Source: Sistotremastrum niveocremeum HHB9708 (Eukaryota > Basidiomycota > Agaricomycetes > Sistotremastrales > Sistotremastraceae). From it: a DNA stretch of 64,000 bases. Where the stretch lies: contig KV419426.1 in NCBI GenBank assembly GCA_001630475.1, positions 328,939 through 392,938 of the forward strand, read 5' to 3'. Below are positions 33,585 to 46,024 of this stretch, in pieces. The position numbers and the translations under genes were made by a program. The notes below the pieces were generated by a model. It ran no database searches. It worked only from the letters and a program-made list of their open reading frames with translations, and was not told where the DNA came from. The number at the start of each line of letters is the position of its first letter. The stretch's first letter is position 1.

Positions 33585-36422
33585 TGTCAGTTTACTTGTA
33601 TGTTCTTCTTGATTTTATCTGACGCAGAGTCTAGGATTCTGTCCTTTAATCGATGAAAAAATGCCATGTTCTGATCTTTCCCGAACATATCTTGTCCGCT
33701 GCAAAATATCATTTTTTACATTTCAAGTTTTTTGGTCGACTTCTTCGAGAACGAATATCGATGGTCACTGACGAACCAACCGACATCAAAACGCAATATC
33801 GACGTCTATGTGAGCGTCGCAGACGCGAGAGCGAGTGAAGAATTCCAGCGCAGCCAACGCAGATTCAGACAACGTCTTAGCGAAGCGCTACGCTCGTCAC
33901 CCCGCCAGCTATCGTCATGTCCAACACTCCCTTTTCTAACTCGATGAAAATCGCATGTCCAAAGCCTGTTCGAGCTATGGACCCGGTCATGCTTCAGGTA
34001 ACGTCTCGAACTGTCTTTTTTGAATCTTCACTGACCTCGATTCACATCGCGCCACCCTCAAAGCGCCTCATTGATGGCCATTTCACGCCTTTCGTAAGCT
34101 CTAAATGGCTCAAACTTCAGTACAAGATCTCTGATCCGCTTTTACGATAGCCATATCCCGTCCCGTTCACTCCCTATCCGCCATCTCATCTTGCCGATCA
34201 GCAGCACCAGCCCCCCAATATTACGCCATCGACGCACATCGGTGATGCCTCTGCCACTGTCACATTCGTTTTTGAGGCCGGATCCTATGTTGGAGAGACG
34301 GCGGGCCAGCGAGGAGCCAATAAGGAGGTCGAGGGGCCACAGCAGTTCAAGTGGGTTGGAGGCCCAGGTATGGTCATTGGATATCGCTTTGATGTACTGT
34401 TTGCTCATGGTGATTTTCATTGCTCATGCTCGTCCTTCCGTCACAGCGAATCCTCGCAAAAAAAGATCCTAGAGGTTGATGTTTCTATTCGAAGCGTTCG
34501 AAAGGCAAGATTTTATGCTAAATCAATATCTCTCGACAATTTTGTGTGTGTTTAGAATCTCATTAGCAGTCACGAGAGTATTGTTGTATCCACAGAAAAT
34601 TATCTATTTCCTCAAGTGCTATGACATCGGTGTATAGCAATCCACACTCCTCATCCGACGACTCGCCGCCTGAGTCTAGGAGTCGGGGTTCGGGCAGTTT
34701 AATCAACCGGTCCTAACCGTGGTTGGTCGAGGTCGAAGATTCCGAATGTAAGCTTCAAGTTTTCGACGACGATTCCCTTGATCATCCTGTACACGCCCTT
34801 CAGTCGCATGGCCAAAGGCCAAGGGGGTTTCGCTTGGGCACTGGCGCACCGGGGGTTGGCTTACGCCAGTGAGACCCCGACCCGATCTACCTACCTCTTT
34901 AAAACCGTTAAATCCGATGTGCCGATGTGCCGACTTGGGTTCCGAAGTTTAGCCGACGCTGGCGACCGTGCAGCGCCTGGAGGCATTCTGTCCTACTCTG
35001 TCGTCGTCACCAGTCCTAACCATTCCACCGCACTCACTGTTCTAAGCTCTCTGTCAACGAAGAGATGGCCGCATATTTATCCCTCTCTGACAGCCACTCG
35101 TCCCGTTCAATCTAAGATATCGAGCACGTCTAGTCAATGTTTTCGATGTCAAGGATCTGCCTTCCTGACGACCTCCCGAGGTTTCTCTCGATCAACGTAC
35201 CACCCCAGCTTCGTTGTTGCAGCTTTGATCTTTTCACCCGATTCAAATATTACAAGAGGTATTACAAGAGGCTGCGCTCAACAGCCAGGTCCATCGTTCT
35301 TGGAACCGGCTCCGTCCATCCTCCGATTGCGTACTCTTGAGCCCAAGGCATACACTGGGTTCTCGAGGCTTAACACTAGGGGATGGGAAATTGTGTTTGA
35401 AGGATGATAGACCATTTCTTGCTTGCTTTGAATTGAGTCTGATCTTCATCTCGTCGTCGTTTCAGCTCGTTCATTCATACGTCTCCATCTTGTACTCTGC
35501 AGGACGACACGACTATCACCTCATTCAAGATATTCTTACCTGTCCTCTCCATTCTCTCTATTCCTCTCAACACGTTCCTGGATAACAGCGAGTAACTGAA
35601 GCCGCGTGGGGATTTCCGCCGGTGCATAGGCAGCGGTGCGATGGCGTCTTGACAGCGAACGACAATCGAACTCGAAAAGAGGGATGGTAAATGGTCTCGG
35701 AGGTTGTGTCGTATTAACTGATTCGGTGTGTTGACTAGTCTACTATACCCATATCCAGGCTCGTATCATTCGTCCACGGTCAATGTGTCTCCGCGTGTTC
35801 GCCACACGTCATTATCTTTGACATTTCGGCCTTCACCTTATGCTCCCTACGTGGATCCTTTTCAGTCGCGGACTCGGTGAAGATTGTGGTGGCTATTTCC
35901 TAGGTGGTCTTGAACCTGTTTCACTTTCAAATACCATCAACCGCATCATCGCCGATTCATCGTAGTCATCGGAGTCGATCCTTGTAGTGAATAATATATT
36001 TGAACAGGCTTTCGGGCTTCAATCCAGCGTATCTAAGTGTATAGGCATTGCAATATGACCCAGATCATTGTTATCTGGGCTTGTGATGAGGACAGTCCGG
36101 AGCGCCAGTTGGACCCCGAGGGCATAAACGTCCTGCCCGGGGTTCGGACTTAACGGACCAAAAAACCCTTGCGCATGGCATGACTCTTCACCGAAGCAGG
36201 GATCTCAACGCACCCCGGTTCTGTCCTAGACACGTGCCACCATCGAATGTATCTGAACCTCTCCATGTTCTCGATACGATTCGAAATCACCAGTAGTTAT
36301 CTACAAAAATCTACAAAAATCTCAAAGTGATAGCAGTACACCGTCATACATGGCGCTGTCGAGTCATGAATTTGACCACGTCCCGAAGAAGACATTATCG
36401 ACATTCAAACAGAATAAGTCTA
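33585..36422. other. Long gene-poor region
   Basis: Coding-like fragments occur (+ 33732-33930, RASEEFQRSQRRFRQRL; + about 34150-34370, Pro-rich then FVFEAGSYVGETAGQRG). They carry no splice-consistent continuation and no known motif. A 209-aa frame (34778-35407) looks non-coding. I see no RNA gene here. Confidence 0.3.
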
Positions 36423-37835
36423 CTATAGCCGCCTGAGGCTGCGTGAACGACGCGCTTTTCTGATCAACCTGTCTCTGTTAGATTTTAAGCAGACAGCTCT
36501 CACTTCTTCTCGGGTCTCGCCAAAGCTCTGAAGCGTGATAACTGCAATGTGATCAACATCGCGCAAAGGCCTCTCAAGGAGAAACTCACCTAGGCTCACG
36601 GGACTATCCGCCGACGCCCTCTGATGTCGCTATAAACAGGTCAACCCCTGAGCATTGTGGCCATGCGATAAAACACACGCACCCCTAGAATGCCTTTTGC
36701 CAAGGAGCAAGGAACTGTGGCTCGCATCACTTCTCCTTTGCACATAATTGACGCTGCAATCGAAATGCCTAGAGAAACATGAAGACCAACAAAGAAGCCA
36801 CCAACACAAACATACCTGGGATGATATCGGATTCCGAGTTATTCAACTGAAATGTCAACTGCTGCTGGAATGTGAAGAAGGGCTGGTCGCCAATTGACTC
36901 AGATTCGTACCTTTTTACCAACAACCACCTTTCGCGCAACGTACATGGTGACTTTGACTCGGACCCATTGACCGTCTCTAGGGGTCCCGCTGTTCATTTC
37001 TCCCGACTTGACGACCATATATTTGATGCCTAGCGCAGTCAAGACCGGCTTCTCTACTTCAATCGACATGGTTCATACCTTGTATCTTTCCACGAGATCC
37101 CATGGAATGCGCTCGTGGCGAATATGACTTGGCCCTGTGATGCTTGACCGGCGTTATAGGTTCGAGAGACACACTCGATGTCTCAGACAAGAGATCGGGC
37201 CGGCTGCTGCTAGTAATAGGAGGGTGCCGCATGCTTTCCGTTCTATCATTGGCGGATGGGAGGTGGGACACCGAAGGGAGAGCATGTCGAGAGCCTATCT
37301 GTTTCGAAGTCTGTTCCCAAGGAAGTGTGCCCGATGCATTGCTGCCAATGCCCCCATGACAATGGATCCAACTCGCAACAATGCAAACAGAGCTAAACCG
37401 AGTCAGATGATCCTCAGATACACGAGATACAACGTACTTAGGTCCATTCACAGAGAAGGCGATGGGACCATGATGATGGGTCAGATCTGTGCTCATCATC
37501 ACGCTCTCGGTCTGCAGCATGAATGAGTGAATAGAAGTAGGGCAGAAGGTCTCGGGTAAAGCTTACCTTCCCAGCCTCTAGAACGGAGAAAACGGCCCAA
37601 CCAGCATAAGAGGTACGACATTCAGGTTCGGGGTCTCCACATAATCTGATCCCCAAAAGGGTACGTCCGGGCATGAAATCGGCAAGTGAAACAGATTGCA
37701 ATCGGAGGACAGCATGGCGCTGGGGTGACTCAATAAGGACGGGTTGGTCTGGTTGTATCTCCCAGCACCTGAAGCGAATCAGGATCTGCTAACGCCAAAG
37801 AAAGAATGAACTCACTGCGTTCCGAGAGGCGACAT
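36423..37835 (-). CDS. Nucleoplasmin-like/FKBP-type protein, divergent
   Basis: A nine-exon model starts MSPLGTQCWEIQPDQPV (37835) and ends at 36423, about 330 aa. The N-terminal part (TLLGIRLCGDPEPECR, AVFSVLEAGK, then ESVMMSTDL) matches the nucleoplasmin-like fold that precedes the FKBP domain in nucleolar FKBPs (Fpr3/Fpr4 type). A Ser/Pro-rich linker with a basic patch follows. The C-terminal domain reads GIKYMVVKSGEMNSG, VRVKVTMYV, QLTFQLNNSESDIIPGIS, GEVMRATVP and VSLVITLQSFGE in the FKBP order, then a basic tail (RLIRKARRSRSLRRL). Several residues that form the prolyl-isomerase pocket (the Trp after the IPG turn, the Tyr of YAYG) appear replaced, so catalysis is doubtful. The linker lacks the long acidic runs usual in the family. 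The family is likely; activity is not shown. Confidence 0.65.
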
Positions 37836-38228
37836 GCTAACGAAGGCTGTACGAAGACGGCGTTCACATCTGAATCACATCCGAATCGATCTCTCTTTAT
37901 ACGGTCTGGCGACCCCAGACATTGTAAGACGTGTACCAGGCCGCATGCCATCGAGTGATACAACAAGCGACACAGTACGCCAAAAACCAGGGACCAGATA
38001 TCTTACCGTAGATGGAGACAGCTAGTGAGGCGATCCTGCATCCTCATGCGAGCAATGCATGGAGCCGAATTGTCGGCACGCATTCCGCTTTCCTTTTTGA
38101 GTTACCGTGACGTCGTTTTACTGACACTCAGCTACGACGGGATTCTTATCGTACGCTGGTATTTAGGCGGCAGACATATTTTCTGTCCGGTTGTTTCAGC
38201 AGATCGATTCATCGCACCGTTGCTGGCC

Positions 38229-40403
38229 ATGCAAAGAACCGTCGACGTGGACATTCAGGGTCTTACATTCGCGCCTTATCCCGAAGCGCTGGTCACGCCA
38301 TCCTCGCTGGCTGCTTCACCGACAGTAACGGCGAACTTGTTCGAGACAGATGCATCAAACGACAGGCAGCACGCGCAGAATCCACCCCCTTACGCTCCTG
38401 CAAAGCTCCGCTGCATCACGCCTGCTGCCTCCATTCGTTACGATAAAAAACCTCTGCCTCGGGAGTACGTGATAACTGATAAGCTACGGCCTCAAACCTG
38501 ATTTTCATTTGTATCACAGACACTTGCCTCGCCATCACGAGATTCCAGATGGCCTTCACGCGTACAAGGACCCAGGGTATTTGGCCGTTGACTCGTACGA
38601 CAATATTTGTATTCATTTTTTTCAAAGTGTCGCTCCCGCACCTGAAGGATGGCTAGAATTGTATCATCCGGAAGGTTAGCCTCATTTTCTGTGATTTGCC
38701 TTCCCTGCACATCTGTCATCTATCGTTTCACACCCCAAAACTCTAAAGGTCGATATTGACACGTGTGCTTCCAGGGCAATCGTATTGGCATCACCCTGAG
38801 GATCGTGTCTCCACCGAAGCTAATATGCGAGTTCCAACGACGTACAGGATGATACTTGGCTGGATGAGTCAAATACGTACCCTCTTAAATCTTAGCGGCC
38901 TCATCTTGCAGCCTTCGACTGAGTTGATGCTGCAACCGGATGACGACAACGAGTCCTGTGGCTATTACTTCGTCGATCACGCTCGCGCCACCATTTTCTG
39001 GATCGAGTCGACGACCACAGTCGCCCAGGATCTTCCTCCGGTCACTTCGATCACTCATTTAAGTCAGTCTTCAAGTTGTCTCCTTCGGTTTGATCTCAAC
39101 CATATCGCAAAGAACTCCTTCTGCGACAACATTATTACATGCATCTTGAGTATTTCAGTATGCACATCACGCTTCCAGCAAGTATTCAAGATGAACTCGT
39201 CGCGATCCTAACTCACGCTTGTGTCGGTGCGAATACCCCTGAAATTTTGTCATGAGAATTACTGACGTTCGAAATCAGACGCCATGACCTCAGATCTATC
39301 CACAGTCCCATATTCGCCATCTCAGTGTCGCCAGTTTTTAAAGCTCTTGAACGGGATTCCAGGTAAGCTTACTTCGACGTCATTGCGTATCCGACAGCTC
39401 ACTTGGGTCGAAACAGAGTCAGACAGTGTAGAAGGATACCGAAACTGCGTGATCGGCCGACTATACTCTGAGATCTATGCAAACTATTTCGTGAATCTTC
39501 GAGGCGAGCCGAATGCGCGTCTATCTCGAACGCAACGATTGTTGCCAGACCCGCCGATTGAGACTCCCAGATGGATTGAGTTCGTCAATCTAAGCATCTG
39601 GAAGACAGCCAAGCATCATCAAACTCTTCGTGAGCTATGGGTCGATAAAGTGTCTTATGCCCACCATTGGGATCACTATATGAAACATCTCGCATACGAG
39701 TGGAAATATTCTGCAAGTTGGTCGGCAGTCATCACTTTGTGAGTGTCAAGTTGTTTCGACTTTCATTGTTTTGACATGTTCGGAATACCGAAGGTGCGCG
39801 ATCCTCCTCCAACAACTCAGTCCTTCGTCGAACGATGCATCCATGTTCGTCATCTGGATCATCAACAGCTTCAACTCCGCCGCCATACTCTTCGGCATCT
39901 CTTCTCTCGTCTGCGGCGTCATCCTCGCCCACGTCCACCGTTCCCACACTGCAGTCCCTGCCGCATCCGAGATAGTCGAATACCTCGAACGAGCATGGCA
40001 CGAAGACTTTGGTCTACAACCTCTCGCAATCCTCTTCGCTCTCCCTTGGTCTCTCTTCATCTGGTCCCTCGTCTCTCTCGGGATCAGAATCACCACTTCC
40101 GCATTCGCATCATCCACCGCCATTGTTGAATGTGTATCTCTCGGCCTATCGGGTTGTCTCATCACTCTCATCTACTCTATCCTCATCCTTCTTAAGAGAG
40201 CGCCTAACCCCATTATGAAATGTCATCTGATATGGAGGCATTTGACGGAGAGCATCAGCAGAGCGCGGCGAAAAATTCGGACCGTTTTTTGGGGTGGGGG
40301 GTATGCGAACAATGAAGCAGATGGAGGATGGGGTTCCTTCCAGTTTTCGCTTCCCCGAGGAAATCGTGATCGTCCTCGCGTCAGTGACTACTCCTCGATA
40401 TGA
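38229..40403 (+). CDS. WW-like membrane protein of a mushroom-expanded family
   Basis: At least six exons join in phase from MQRTVDVDIQGL (38229) to the stop at 40403, roughly 560 aa. After a disordered N-terminus comes a WW-like motif split by an intron (EGWLELYHPEG / QSYWHHPEDRVSTEAN). A conserved middle region follows (GYYFVDHARATIFWIES, LLLRQHYYMHLEYFSMHI, SIQDELVAILTHACV, YRNCVIGRLYSEIYANYF). Three or four membrane helices lie at the C-terminus (FNSAAILFGISSLVCGVILA, ILFALPWSLFIWSLVSLGI, CVSLGLSGCLITLIYSILIL), then a basic tail. The second WW tryptophan is missing. Large paralogous groups of this layout occur in Agaricomycetes; I know of no function. The first donor used is GTACGT at about 38467. 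Confidence 0.75.
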
Positions 40404-41216
40404 CATGTCTTCCCCAATCCGAACCCTTTCCATTACCACCAACGAGAGGCAACTCAAGTCGGACCTGACTGTTCCAATAACATTTGTCACTCGAGAGTGA
40501 CCACTGGCAGCGTTCGTCACGGAGTATTTTGAAGAATATGTAGAAACTGCAGCGCGATATCGCGAGTCATGTCAGTTTTATGACGCGAATCGTCGGCCGT
40601 ATGTTGGTCTCAAACGGCTTGTGTTATTCAACACTTTCACTACTTCGTACTGCGCGTCGGATATCCAAAGTCCTCCGGACGCTCGTTTCTATTCAGGTAT
40701 CCTGTTCTGACTATTCTCTGGTCTCGGATTGAACTTGCTGTAATACTTTTGTTTTTCCGTCTACTAGTATTGAATAGACACAACCCGGCGCCTATATAGC
40801 GACACATTGATTTTCTAATCTGATCACGGGATGAGGTGAAGGCAAATTCCAAATAATCTTCAAATGTAACCACCAATCGTACGTCCGCCGAAACAGTAGC
40901 CACCGAAACAGGATACTCTGAATTATTTCGATCCCGCTGCCCTGTCAAAGAGGGTCCACTGTATTCCAGGTCGGATGAATATATACTCGGACTCATTCCT
41001 GCTCAAAATGATATCGCCTATTGGGATGCTTGGAAAGGGCGAGCGTTTTTGCAGACGCTATGCCTACAATGGTCTCTAGTGATGGCCGAGTAGCCAATCG
41101 CGTGTGTATCGAAGTAAACTATTTCTTCGTTCAATGCAGGCTCAGAGACTGAGACCAAGCGTGAATGTCCTCACACATACTCTAACAACAGTCTTTTACA
41201 CCGACTCATCTCGTAA
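40404..41216. other. Intergenic, nothing firm
   Basis: Lies between the 3' ends of the WW-like gene (+) and the dynamin fragment (minus). A minus frame at 40640-40996 has no support. Confidence 0.35.
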
Positions 41217-42430
41217 CTATTGAGTGTTATGATGAACGTCTGCCTTAACTAATATGAAATTCAAGGTGTCCAAGAATTCGTTGAGATAGTGGTGATTGAT
41301 GATCATCGGAACAATATCAATCACGCGCTGAGGCAGTGCATCAGACGAATTTGCATAGACTGTGAAGGAAGAACTTACTGCAGCGGCGATATCAAAGTAG
41401 CCTCGTACGTCCGCCGCGAGCTCGAGCTCTTCTTTATAGGCATCGGAGGGTTTCAAGCGTGCTAGATCTGCCAAGGTGAGATTCTCATACCCAAGCTGGT
41501 GAAGTCCTGTCAGGACGTCGGTAACCACCGCGGAATTTGCAGAGACTGTGAAATTGTGCATATGCACGCGTCCAGTATCGAAGAGAGCGGGCCTCGGTGA
41601 AAGGTCACATTTCCATGGATTAGCAATGTGTTCCGCGCGAGCATTGACATAACGTTGGAGCCATTGCTGGCGAAGCGAGGACAGTTGCCATGAGTTCTGA
41701 GTAAATGGTAGCTGTTCCATCTTCGGGAATGATTCGAGCTCTTGAAGCACCGCCGCTCTACGGAGTTCTATTTCTTCGTACATAATCATTCTGGTCTCCA
41801 CGATCACTTTCTAGGATCAAAGATGAGAGTTGGTCACTCACCGAATACGGCAGAGTACATCTACAGAATCCCCGAAATGATTGCAGACTGTCTTGTTCAG
41901 AATCTCACAAAGCCCCAAATGAATTCTGTCCAAGCAACCAATGATATACTCCCGCCATCTTCCCACAAATTCGCTGATTAGAGCCAGCTGAACCGGATAG
42001 CGTTCACTGTGAGAAACCCCAGTGACGGGTGAACTGCAAGATGCGGGAAATCAATATAAGTTCGAACTCGGGCTGAGATCGACGTACTCTTGGAGGCGGC
42101 TTTTTAGCTGATCAAGGAAGAATATACGGGAGTCATCGCGAGCATCAATGGGGGACACGGTGAGATAATCAATTTGAGGATCGGTGCTAAGATAAGGTCG
42201 GAAATCGGGTGCCGTGCTCATTATCTCGGACTTGAACTGTGTGTAAATGTCCTTTGCCCGTAGAGCCGAATTGACCTGGGCTACCACGTCTGCCGAAAAC
42301 TTCGATACAGCGATGAACAAAGAGATGCTCGGATCCTGGATACTGGTTGGTACGCGATCGACACTCAGATATGCTTCATTAAGGCAACTGAACACTTACG
42401 TATCCTCAGCCATCATACAGTGAATTGTCT
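41217..42430 (-). pseudogene. Dynamin-family stalk and GED fragment, GTPase domain missing
   Basis: Coding pieces read from about 42395 to 41217: VFSCLNEAYLSVDRV, MSTAPDFRPYLSTDPQ, SEFVGRWREYIIGCLDR, EIELRRAAVLQELESFP, then the GTPase effector region VRGYFDIAAAVSSSF, QRVIDIVPMIINHHYLNEF and the stop. This order is that of fungal dynamin-like proteins from the stalk to the C-terminus. The G-domain (GxxxxGKS, DLPG, TKxD) is not found upstream. Instead there are fragments with stops (KVYVVTKPISQLSG, then FRDKFRESMRLPYKFLRKK with an in-frame stop) and a TGA in YDG-stop-GY at about 42410. The transposase gene on the other strand begins at 42725. It is therefore a 5'-truncated copy, perhaps cut by the transposon's arrival. 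Confidence 0.65.
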
Positions 42431-44852
42431 AGGTCAATACTCTTCTGAAAGACACAAAGGTTGAATCCCTGCAGGCCTGTATATATACAGAGATATACAC
42501 ACATCTCACATGTAAGACGTCGTGATCCAATCGCTGCGCCAAAAAGTCGGCTCAGCTGCTACTTTCCTTTTTTGCGTAGGAACTTATATGGAAGTCTCAT
42601 GGATTCCCGGAATTTGTCCCGGAAAGCTGTGAGATCGGTTTGGTGACTACATAGACCTTCAGTCAGCCATCGTGGTTTTTGACCGACATCCCACTCCAAT
42701 CAACACATCTCTTCTGGGAATTACATGACCGATCGCGATTCGGAGCCCACGGCACCACTTCCGCCAGACGCGTCACCGTCGACACATCGGCTCTGCACCT
42801 GCATCATCAATCGTTGTCGAGGCCCGCATGTCATATCCGGATCTACTGTCTATGGTGTCTGGCTGACTCTTGCTACCTTCAAAAGACACGCTCGAGATGA
42901 GCGTATCTATGCGGCCCATGGACCTATCGATCGGGATTCAGAGAGAGATGCTGTCCTTCGTGCTGTCTTAGACTTGCCGCCGGGAACAACGCCCGTCGGT
43001 AGACGCGAAGCAAAGGAGGCGCAATCGCATCCGATGGACTCCAACGTCAAACCGTTTGACCAATTGAAAGCGCAGGTGAGTCAGCGAATACGTCCTTGTT
43101 CCGAAGGTTCTCAAACGTGTGTGCCCCCAGGTCTCTCACCTAAATGGTCAATTGGATGAACTGATGACATGCAGCATCGTCCAAGGTCCCTGGGTCTTCA
43201 GACGTGACCCTTCAAGCACAGAGAGTTTTAGCGCCCAGAGTGATTTCCGACTGCCCAACTCCGGACCTTCTGCTCTCGCGCAAGGTGCTCCGGAGAATGC
43301 TGGTGTCCTCGGGTACCAGCAAGGCCTCGTCTCCCTGTTAGCCGAGGCCCATGATATCAAAAGTTACTTCGGAGATCACTCCGATATCCAGGCTCTAGTT
43401 CGTCGAATAGAGCAGGAGCTGGGACTGATCGAGCTGAGGAAAGGAGACGAATGGAAAAGACAGCGATCTTCTCGAGCATCTGCAGGCACGGTCACGGAAC
43501 TCAAGGTAGAAAGGCACATTCGTAAGTCTAACCCATTCAATTCAAGTGTATCATCTAATATATTATTAGACGATAACGACGATATATACGCCTCGCCGCC
43601 TTTTTATTTGGCGTCCCTCCTCCTTCTCGCAGTCTTGCACTTGCTATGCCATGTGTCTTTTGGGCGCATTAGATTGGTTTATTCTCTCATGTCATTGGTC
43701 TTCAAAAGCATCGGTGAAGCAGTTGGTGCTCAGTTTTCCCAGATCCAGAAAATGCTCGACGCACTCCCCTCAGATCCCCGTACCGTCATTCGCCATCTGG
43801 GACTGGAACCTCATACCCGCTCCTACGTCTGTTGCCCCAAATGCTTCGCCTGTTATCCAGAAAATACCACGATAGACACCTGCACCGCCAGGGAGACGCC
43901 GAACAGTGATCTCTGCAACACCCCTCTCTTCCTTGACAAGGTGCCAAAAAGTGGACATCAGCGCACTCCCATTCGAAAATATGTTCATCAGGATTTGACT
44001 ATGTGGCTCGCACGATTCCTCTCCCGCCCTGATATCGATCAGGCGCTTCGCTCTCATTCCACTGAGCCGAAGACGGATGGGATAATGAGAGATATATGGG
44101 ACGGTGATGTCATGCGTCACATCAAAGATGACGATGGCACACCTTTCTTTGTCCAGAGCGATACCGAGGCACGTTATGGCTTCGCTCTGAACGTGGATGG
44201 ATTTAATCCATTCGAAAGAAAGCAGGCAGGCAAGCAGGCATCGGTCACGGCCATATACATGGTCTGTCTAAATCTTCCGCTTGATTTACGACATCGTCCG
44301 GAAAATGTATACCTTGCGGGTATCATCCCAGGACCGTCCAAACCGTCACTCCAGCAGATCAATAACCTTCTCAAGCATTTGGTCGACGATCTCGAGATTC
44401 TGTGGCATCAGGGGGCTACCTACACTACGAAAAGTTACCCAGGAGGTCGTAAAGTACGCTGTGCGGTCGTGCCTTTAGTGTGCGACATGATTGCCGCACA
44501 CGAGGTTGCCGGTTTCAGCTCACACTCCTCTAAGTACTTCTGTCCCTATTGTTTTCTAGAACTTCGGGACATTAACAACATTGACATGGAGACGTGGAAG
44601 CAACGCGACTTTTCCGAACACCTCGTTCAGGCCCTCAAATGGAAGAATGCCTCCAGCGAAGCCGACCGAAATAAAATCACTGCCGAATTCGGCCTTCGAT
44701 TCTCCGAACTACTTCGCCTTTCATATTGGAAGGCAACTGCGTACACCATAATCGATTCTATGCACGCTCTTCTTCTCGGTCTTTTGGAGAGCCACTGTCG
44801 AGATATTCTCGGCATGAGCAACGTAGCTTCAGATTTTGATGGTGTGCGCTGT

Positions 44853-45911
44853 TGTTAGGATATGAGCGATATCATTTCCATCACTCCTCTTTCCTTTTCC
44901 TTTTTTCTTTTCTTTTCCTCAAATTTCACTCCGATCTTTCAATGGANNNNNNNNNNNNNNNNNNNNNNNNNNNNNNNNNNNNNNNNNNNNNNNNNNNNNN
45001 NNNNNNNNNNNNNNNNNNNNNNNNNNNNNNNNNNNNNNNNNNNNNNNNNNNNNNNNNNNNNNNNNNNNNNNNNNNNNNNNNNNNNNNNNNNNNNNNNNNN
45101 NNNNNNNNNNNNNNNNNNNNNNNNNNNNNNNNNNNNNNNNNNNNNNNNNNNNNNNNNNNNNNNNNNNNNNNNNNNNNNNNNNNNNNNNNNNNNNNNNNNN
45201 NNNNNNNNNNNNNNNNNNNNNNNNNNNNNNNNNNNNNNNNNNNNNNNNNNNNNNNNNNNNNNNNNNNNNNNNNNNNNNNNNNNNNNNNNNNNNNNNNNNN
45301 NNNNNNNNNNNNNNNNNNNNNNNNNNNNNNNNNNNNNNNNNNNNNNNNNNNNNNNNNNNNNNNNNNNNNNNNNNNNNNNNNNNNNNNNNNNNNNNNNNNN
45401 NNNNNNNNNNNNNNNNNNNNNNNNNNNNNNNNNNNNNNNNNNNNNNNNNNNNNNNNNNNNNNNNNNNNNNNNNNNNNNNNNNNNNNNNNNNNNNNNNNNN
45501 NNNNNNNNNNNNNNNNNNNNNNNNNNNNNNNNNNNNNNNNNNNNNNNNNNNNNNNNNNNNNNNNNNNNNNNNNNNNNNNNNNNNNNNNNNNNNNNNNNNN
45601 NNNNNNNNNNNNNNNNNNNNNNNNNNNNNNNNNNNNNNNNNNNNNNNNNNNNNNNNNNNNNNNNNNNNNNNNNNNNNNNNNNNNNNNNNNNNNNNNNNNN
45701 NNNNNNNNNNNNNNNNNNNNNNNNNNNNNNNNNNNNNNNNNNNNNNNNNNNNNNNNNNNNNNNNNNNNNNNNNNNNNNNNNNNNNNNNNNNNNNNNNNNN
45801 NNNNNNNNNNNNNNNNCCATACTAATACTTTCAGATTCCAATATATTTCTTCCTCCACTGAACCGCCCCTCCTCATATTAATTGTCTGAGACCAAGCCTG
45901 GTCACATAACA
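44853..45911 (+). repeat. 5' LTR
   Basis: TG...CA ends. 94 bp at the left and 95 bp at the right are readable; the middle is N (44947-45816). The left part includes a CT-rich tract after the shared first 40 bp. The promoter and poly(A) site are hidden in the gap. Confidence 0.95.
44947..45816. other. Assembly gap inside the 5' LTR (870 N)
   Basis: Run of N between matching LTR end sequences, so the gap must be internal LTR sequence. Confidence 0.95.
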
Positions 45912-45915
45912 ATTT

Positions 45916-45934
45916 TGGTGCCCACTACCCGGAC
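45916..45934 (+). promoter_or_regulatory. Primer binding site for minus-strand DNA synthesis
   Basis: TGGTGCCCACTACCCGGAC begins 5 nt after the 5' LTR and starts TGG, the complement of a tRNA CCA end. I could not name the tRNA from memory. Confidence 0.7.
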
Positions 45935-46024
45935 GGTTGTCAAGAAATACAAAGAATTCTTTCATCCCATCCATCACCTCTAACCATTACCCACCTTCAA
46001 CTCACTACTTCATATCCATCCACA

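Noticed and set aside
34778-35407. 209-aa plus-strand frame
   Set aside because: Irregular composition, no motif, no homologous feel and no splice partners. Probably chance.
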